Of a DNA stretch of 64,000 nucleotides, positions 59,331 through 64,000 are shown one piece after another. The DNA comes from Costus lasius (lineage: Eukaryota > Streptophyta > Magnoliopsida > Zingiberales > Costaceae): the NCBI GenBank assembly GCA_027563935.2, contig CM050447.1:78787461-78851460 (forward strand), in the 5' to 3' direction. Positions within the stretch are counted from its first letter, which is position 1. Each line of letters starts with the position of its first letter. The notes under the pieces are model-generated. The model had not been told where the DNA came from. It saw only the letters and a list, made by a program, of their open reading frames with translations, and did no database searches. The position numbers were made by a program, and so were the translations under genes.

Positions 59331-62300
59331 TTATTTACCTACTATTATGTATCTTAAACATAGATTAAATAGTGTAAATATGTATAAGAAGAATATTATA
59401 AAAACACTCAATTAAGATATTGATAAGAAATCTTTATTTATCATTTATATTATAGAAAATATAGGAAATAAACTTTCATCAATTCCATCAACCCTATAAA
59501 ACTTCGTCCTCTTATGGAAGAAATAATGCATCTTGTAACTGTAATGAATTGTTATTTTATTTGAATGCTAGAATCAGTGCTAAATTTAATTACAGATAAT
59601 TCTAATGTAGCTTCAATCTATTAATCCCCTGTGATGTGTAGCTTCAATCTCATTTAATCAAGAGGTAGATTATGAGGACCCTCTATGAAATGAAAAAAAA
59701 AGAAACTAAAAAAAAAAATATTATGCATACACAAGCGATAAAATAAGTGTTAGCAATCAAATAGGAAAAAAAACAAATGTATGAACGTAGTTTGAATCAA
59801 TTAAAAATTCATAAAAAATAAAATTATGTAAACACAATCCTTCATTAAATATTATGAAATAGATATAAGTAGCACTTATTAAAAAAATATTTATAACTAA
59901 GGAATATTTGGATTTGATTTTTCATATAGTACATAGGCTTACTCATGTGTATCAAATAAAATAATTTCCTTATTTTATCAATTTTGTTTAATTTCCTAAA
60001 ATTTAAAATTTGTAAGGTCCTTTCAAGTCATATATTTCATTTTTAAAAATCACTTATATTTTTTATTTTTTTAAATTTGGCTAATTTTCTAATGTATTAA
60101 TTATTTTTAAATTAGAAGGGATAAAATCATTAAGAGTTCATAGGCCAGTTTAGGATTGATTCTGCTTTTAACTTTTGCTGACTAGAAAATTATTAGTTGA
60201 AAGATAGTTAGCTTGAAAAATTATACATGTGTCTAGATAAAGTAACTATGCTGGTCAACATAATAAAACTATTATGCTGTAATATTAAATAGAAACATGA
60301 GACCACAAATATTATTACACAAACAAAACAATGTAATTTTAATAATACAACACTAATATTATTACACAGCTAAACGTGTGAAATTCCAGCGTCATGCGTT
60401 TTGCACTCATAAGCTATTTCTGATTTCCTAGAAAGCAACCTTTTAGCTGATTCTAGTGTGCAACTGAAAATTCTCGGCTGGAAGAAGCGTAGTAGCTCCA
60501 AACACCCAATCTTCAGCTGCTTCTGCTGTCTGCGCTAGCAAAACTGCTGGGACGCCCCCACATCATCAAGAGTGCACAAAAAAGATAACCAAAATTGTTT
60601 TGAATTTCATCTCTTCAAGAGTAAAAGGAGGTTGTAGAACAAGTCTTAAAGACGTTGTGTTTACTTATGGGCCTAGGAAGTAGAGACAATACCTCTTCCC
60701 TTGTTCAAGACATTATTTGTAGCTTTTGGGATGTTTGGACGAATGTCTTATCTAGACAATCTCATTGCAAACTTTATGTAGGAAATTTAGTGATTGAGGA
60801 TAACTCCAGTAATAATATTTGATATAGTACGATAGTATTAACTACTTCAATAGCTATTGACAATGAGTGCTACAATACTTGGTTTCCACTTGGTTGTCTT
60901 TGATTTTGATTTGGGCAAATTGAAGGTTGTTGATGAATCATATTCTCAATTGATTACTTCAAACATCTAAACGAAGAGGGAGCTTAGAGATTTTCCTTAA
61001 GTTCAATGAGGATCATTGGTATTGAGCAAGAAAAAAAAAACAGTAGATTAAGGGACGACGTGGGAGTGAAGCCAAGACCTAACTCAATTACCTTACTAAA
61101 GAAGTTTTTTAGGCACATGTTTGACATGACTAAATGACTCCATTCAATGCCCATGATGACATTACATTTCATGGTAAAGAATGCTTAGCTTAATTTTTCT
61201 TATTTTTAAGTAGTTATTTCTATACAAGGGGAGTTAGGTTGTTGATGTTAATCCAATTTAGGCCCAACAGTCCATCCGCCAAAAGGCCTAACCACCAGCT
61301 TGGCCCAGCAACCTAGTTGCTCGACCTAGGTTTGCTGTCACAGCTCAACTTTCTAGCCCATTGGCCAACCCTTCTTCTAGGTAAGCAAATACCTTATTTA
61401 GGTTGCCTAGCCCACTTTAGTATCAACACTACTAGCCCAAGTTCTTTATGCAGTAGTTACTGTGATCATGCCCTAAAAAATATACTATTAAATTTTCATA
61501 CTCCGATAAATAACTCCATTTATCGCAACATAATAATTTCGCATGTTAAACTTGCACAACAATATCCAAATACAATATACCATTTAACAATTATAAGTCT
61601 ACATCCTTAAACTTATTTAACCTTAAAACCATAAAATTATCCTTAATCCTTAAAGTGGAACGATTTTTGCATGTCAGCTCACACTCTAATAAGAGTGATT
61701 TCATCTCAAACTCTAAAAGTGAAATAATTGCCAATAGACAACCTAATAGTGTTGCATCCAACACTTAGAAATTTCAATATTATCCAAATGACAAACTAAC
61801 ATTAACCCTAACTAGCAATTACCAATAGCTCACTACGTAGGCAGCGATATGGTTAAACATGTGACCTCATCGATGAATCTCCAACCTTCACATACAGTGT
61901 GCATGTTCGAGGCATACAATAACAAATCTTAGCACACCATGCAAAATTGTATCTCAAAACATGTATATAACTATAATAATTATATTCTCTTTTCATGATA
62001 ATAAATTAAAAATCAATCACACCACTATGTGCATCAATGATATTAATACAAGCAAGAAAGGAACAAGAAATAAGTCAAAGCAGTATAAGCAAAAGCTTTG
62101 GTGTCTAAGCTCAAGGTTTAACACCATATAAGAAAGTGAAGGTAGGATCCCTACCTAATAAGTGAAATCCTCTAACGGTAAATAAATCACTTGTACCTAG
62201 GCCTTTGGCACATCTAATCTCAAGTCCAGAGTTCTTATTAACTTATAATACCACATAGCAACGAAAAAAAATTGCTTGCCATCTAGATTCTAACCAAAAA

Positions 62301-63285
62301 TACATATAAAAAGAATATCTATTTCTACCCTTAATATATATAGTAACAATTCTATATACCACAATATACACATATATTTATCCCTAATTTATCACATCAT
62401 AAATTTGCATAATTATCAAGTATTTATTTTCAATTAACCTTTTCCTACATAATTTTAGAATTATAAACAAGCTTATAATATTAAGCAAATAATCCTAGTC
62501 TCATCTACCACCAAATTAGGGCAGATTATTGAGTATTCACAATGAATCAATCAATCTGCACATGCAAGTATATATGTATTCACATATATGTATATTCACA
62601 TAAAATTAGGCTTTAGCACTTATGTATTCTAGCTACCAAAGTCCATACGAAAGGGATAAGGAAGGAAAGGAGATGAGAACGTTGGATGCTGCCACCGTTC
62701 TCACTATTTTTTCGAAAGCCGCCACCCACACCACTCCTATTGCCGAACGTCGTAGGAAGTAGGGAAGAGGGTCACTGCTGCTAAACACCACCGAAAGGAG
62801 AGGAAGAGGTCATTGCCATAGTATTTCGTCGCTACCAACATGCTACTACATTATCAGTAGAAGGACGCGAGCGAATGAGTAGAGCGGCAATAGGGAAAAT
62901 ATGGCTCAACAAGGGTTTGTAACATATTATATTTTTATTTGACATTTTGCATAAAACCCATTAACTTCTTAATATTATAGCTAGGTCCCTATATAGTAAA
63001 TAAATTTAGGTCTTTTTAAAACAGTTATAATAGCTAGCCTCGGGAGAGGGGAGGTGGGGGACACCTTGATTGAATCATGTGGGAAATCCTCCATCTTATT
63101 TATAATAAGGAAAACCCGTAGTTTGTTCACTTAAATGAATTAGAGCTCACTTGGTTTAGATAATTGGAGGCTCCTCTAGACTAGCCTCCAGGGTGCAAGA
63201 GGTTCCTTGGCCAACAAGGGGTCACTAGTTAGTCCCCCTTGGTTAATAGTGGGTCACGAGGTGCTCCACCATAATGAACATGTGC
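59331..63285. other. No gene seen; AT-rich repeat debris
   Basis: 59331-61200: poly-A/T runs, no ORF over 70 codons with a family signature. 61230-61450: GGCCCA/TGGCC-rich phrases. 61600-62950: transposon-like texture including short CATATA repeats at 62560-62600 and a purine-rich GC patch at 62650-62890. None could be assigned. Confidence 0.4.
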
Positions 63286-63289
63286 TAAA

Positions 63290-64000
63290 GTGTTAGCACA
63301 TATTTATATAGTATTTTATGTATAATTTTACTGACGAAATCATTTTCATTACGTGGTTTATGCTCTATAATTGTATTTTTTGCCTTACTTCTATGGAATC
63401 TACACCTCCGTTGGTATTTTCATATTTTCAAGGCAAAACAACTAAAAAGAAGGCAAATTATTGGACTTCAAGATTAGAGGAGGCCTTTCAACATTAAGAA
63501 AGATCCACTTAGAGATTTTTAGAACGATTGGAACCTCCGTTAAGAATCACGACCGGGTCATGATTAGGATCATGACCATAATACGCCTCCACGCCTGGAA
63601 GCTAAAATTGAGTAATCTTGAGCGGGTCATGACCAGAATCACGCCCGTGATCGCGTACTCGTCTATTTCGAAACTGAGATTTTAGTCATGGTTTTCTTAA
63701 CCTAATCAAAGAGGAAGAAGGAGGGCAGCCTTGTAACTTCTCCCCTCTCTACCAGGAGCCCTAAAGAGGAGTTTTGGAGGGAGATTTCTATTGAGAGGTT
63801 ACGTGAGGAGCAAGGGATAAGATTTTCTGCAGGTTTTGGGGAAGAAGCAACAACAGCACCCTTTGGATAATCACCTGATTTCTAGTAGCAATAGGGACGA
63901 AACCATCAGTTCTTAGGGAAGCTTCAACTTATTTAAAGGAGGAGAAGACATTGGAGAGGGGGATTCAGTAGGAGGAAGCTCACGAGAAGAAGCCAAGGGA
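63290..64000 (+). repeat. Partial Athila-like LTR at the right edge, with palindromes
   Basis: A U3-like start (TGTTAGCACATATTTATATAG) is followed by a palindrome zone at 63550-63655: GGTCATGAT-TAGG-ATCATGACC (63556-63577) and GGTCATGACC, ATCACGCCCGTGAT. Then comes a leader (AGCCCTAAAGAGGAG..TTGGAGGGAG) like that of other Athila LTRs. The end lies outside the window. Confidence 0.4.

Noticed and set aside
1..64000. tRNA, rRNA or microRNA genes
   Set aside because: I scanned for T-arm (GGTTCGAATC-like) motifs and long hairpins; only SINE-like remnants and LTR palindromes turned up, none supported as an RNA gene.

Overview
The window is nuclear DNA of a flowering plant. The protein style of the two real genes suggests a non-grass monocot, but that placement is weak. 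It holds two recognisable host genes in a sea of nested transposable elements, microsatellites and old repeat debris.

Layout. 1-6345: a minus-strand, gag-only derivative of an Athila-type Ty3/Gypsy retrotransposon; its LTR is interrupted by a plus-strand LTR of a related family. 6530-8580: AT-rich minisatellites and a 226-bp sequence repeated three times with (TA)n tracts. 9606-11415 (minus): a nine-exon atypical bHLH transcription factor gene, intact at every splice junction except for a 2-bp insertion in the helix-loop-helix exon. 11416-17686: no supported gene. 17687-22137: the 3' end of another minus-strand Athila-type element with a solo LTR (19302-21236, TSD AATTT) inside it. 22138-32928: a nearly complete 10.8-kb Athila-type element (two 1574-bp LTRs, TSD CAAAT, tRNA-Asp-type primer site, gag, protease-RT-partial RNase H, env-like third ORF; integrase deleted). 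33480-36090: a decayed plus-strand Copia. 37320-57423 (plus): the eight-exon gene for the mitochondrial 2-oxoglutarate dehydrogenase E1 subunit (1021 codons). Its last intron is about 12.2 kb and contains, nested, an old Copia, a younger minus-strand Copia (49873-55944, TSD TGATA) and a hAT-like element (52297-53521, TSD TTAAGGAG). 57424-64000: repeats and, at the right edge, part of another Athila-like LTR.

The most striking signal is that several unrelated-looking LTR families here each carry arrays of short GC-rich palindromes with different sequences but similar architecture. In the 22138-32928 element a 22-bp palindrome recurs five times at about 66-bp spacing in each LTR, and five more times inside the element just upstream of the env-like ORF. 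A second observation is that every in-frame stop in that element's three ORFs is TAG or TGA with no frameshift seen, as expected from C-to-T decay of methylated cytosines.

All calls rest on reading the sequence and on family knowledge; no database search was run.
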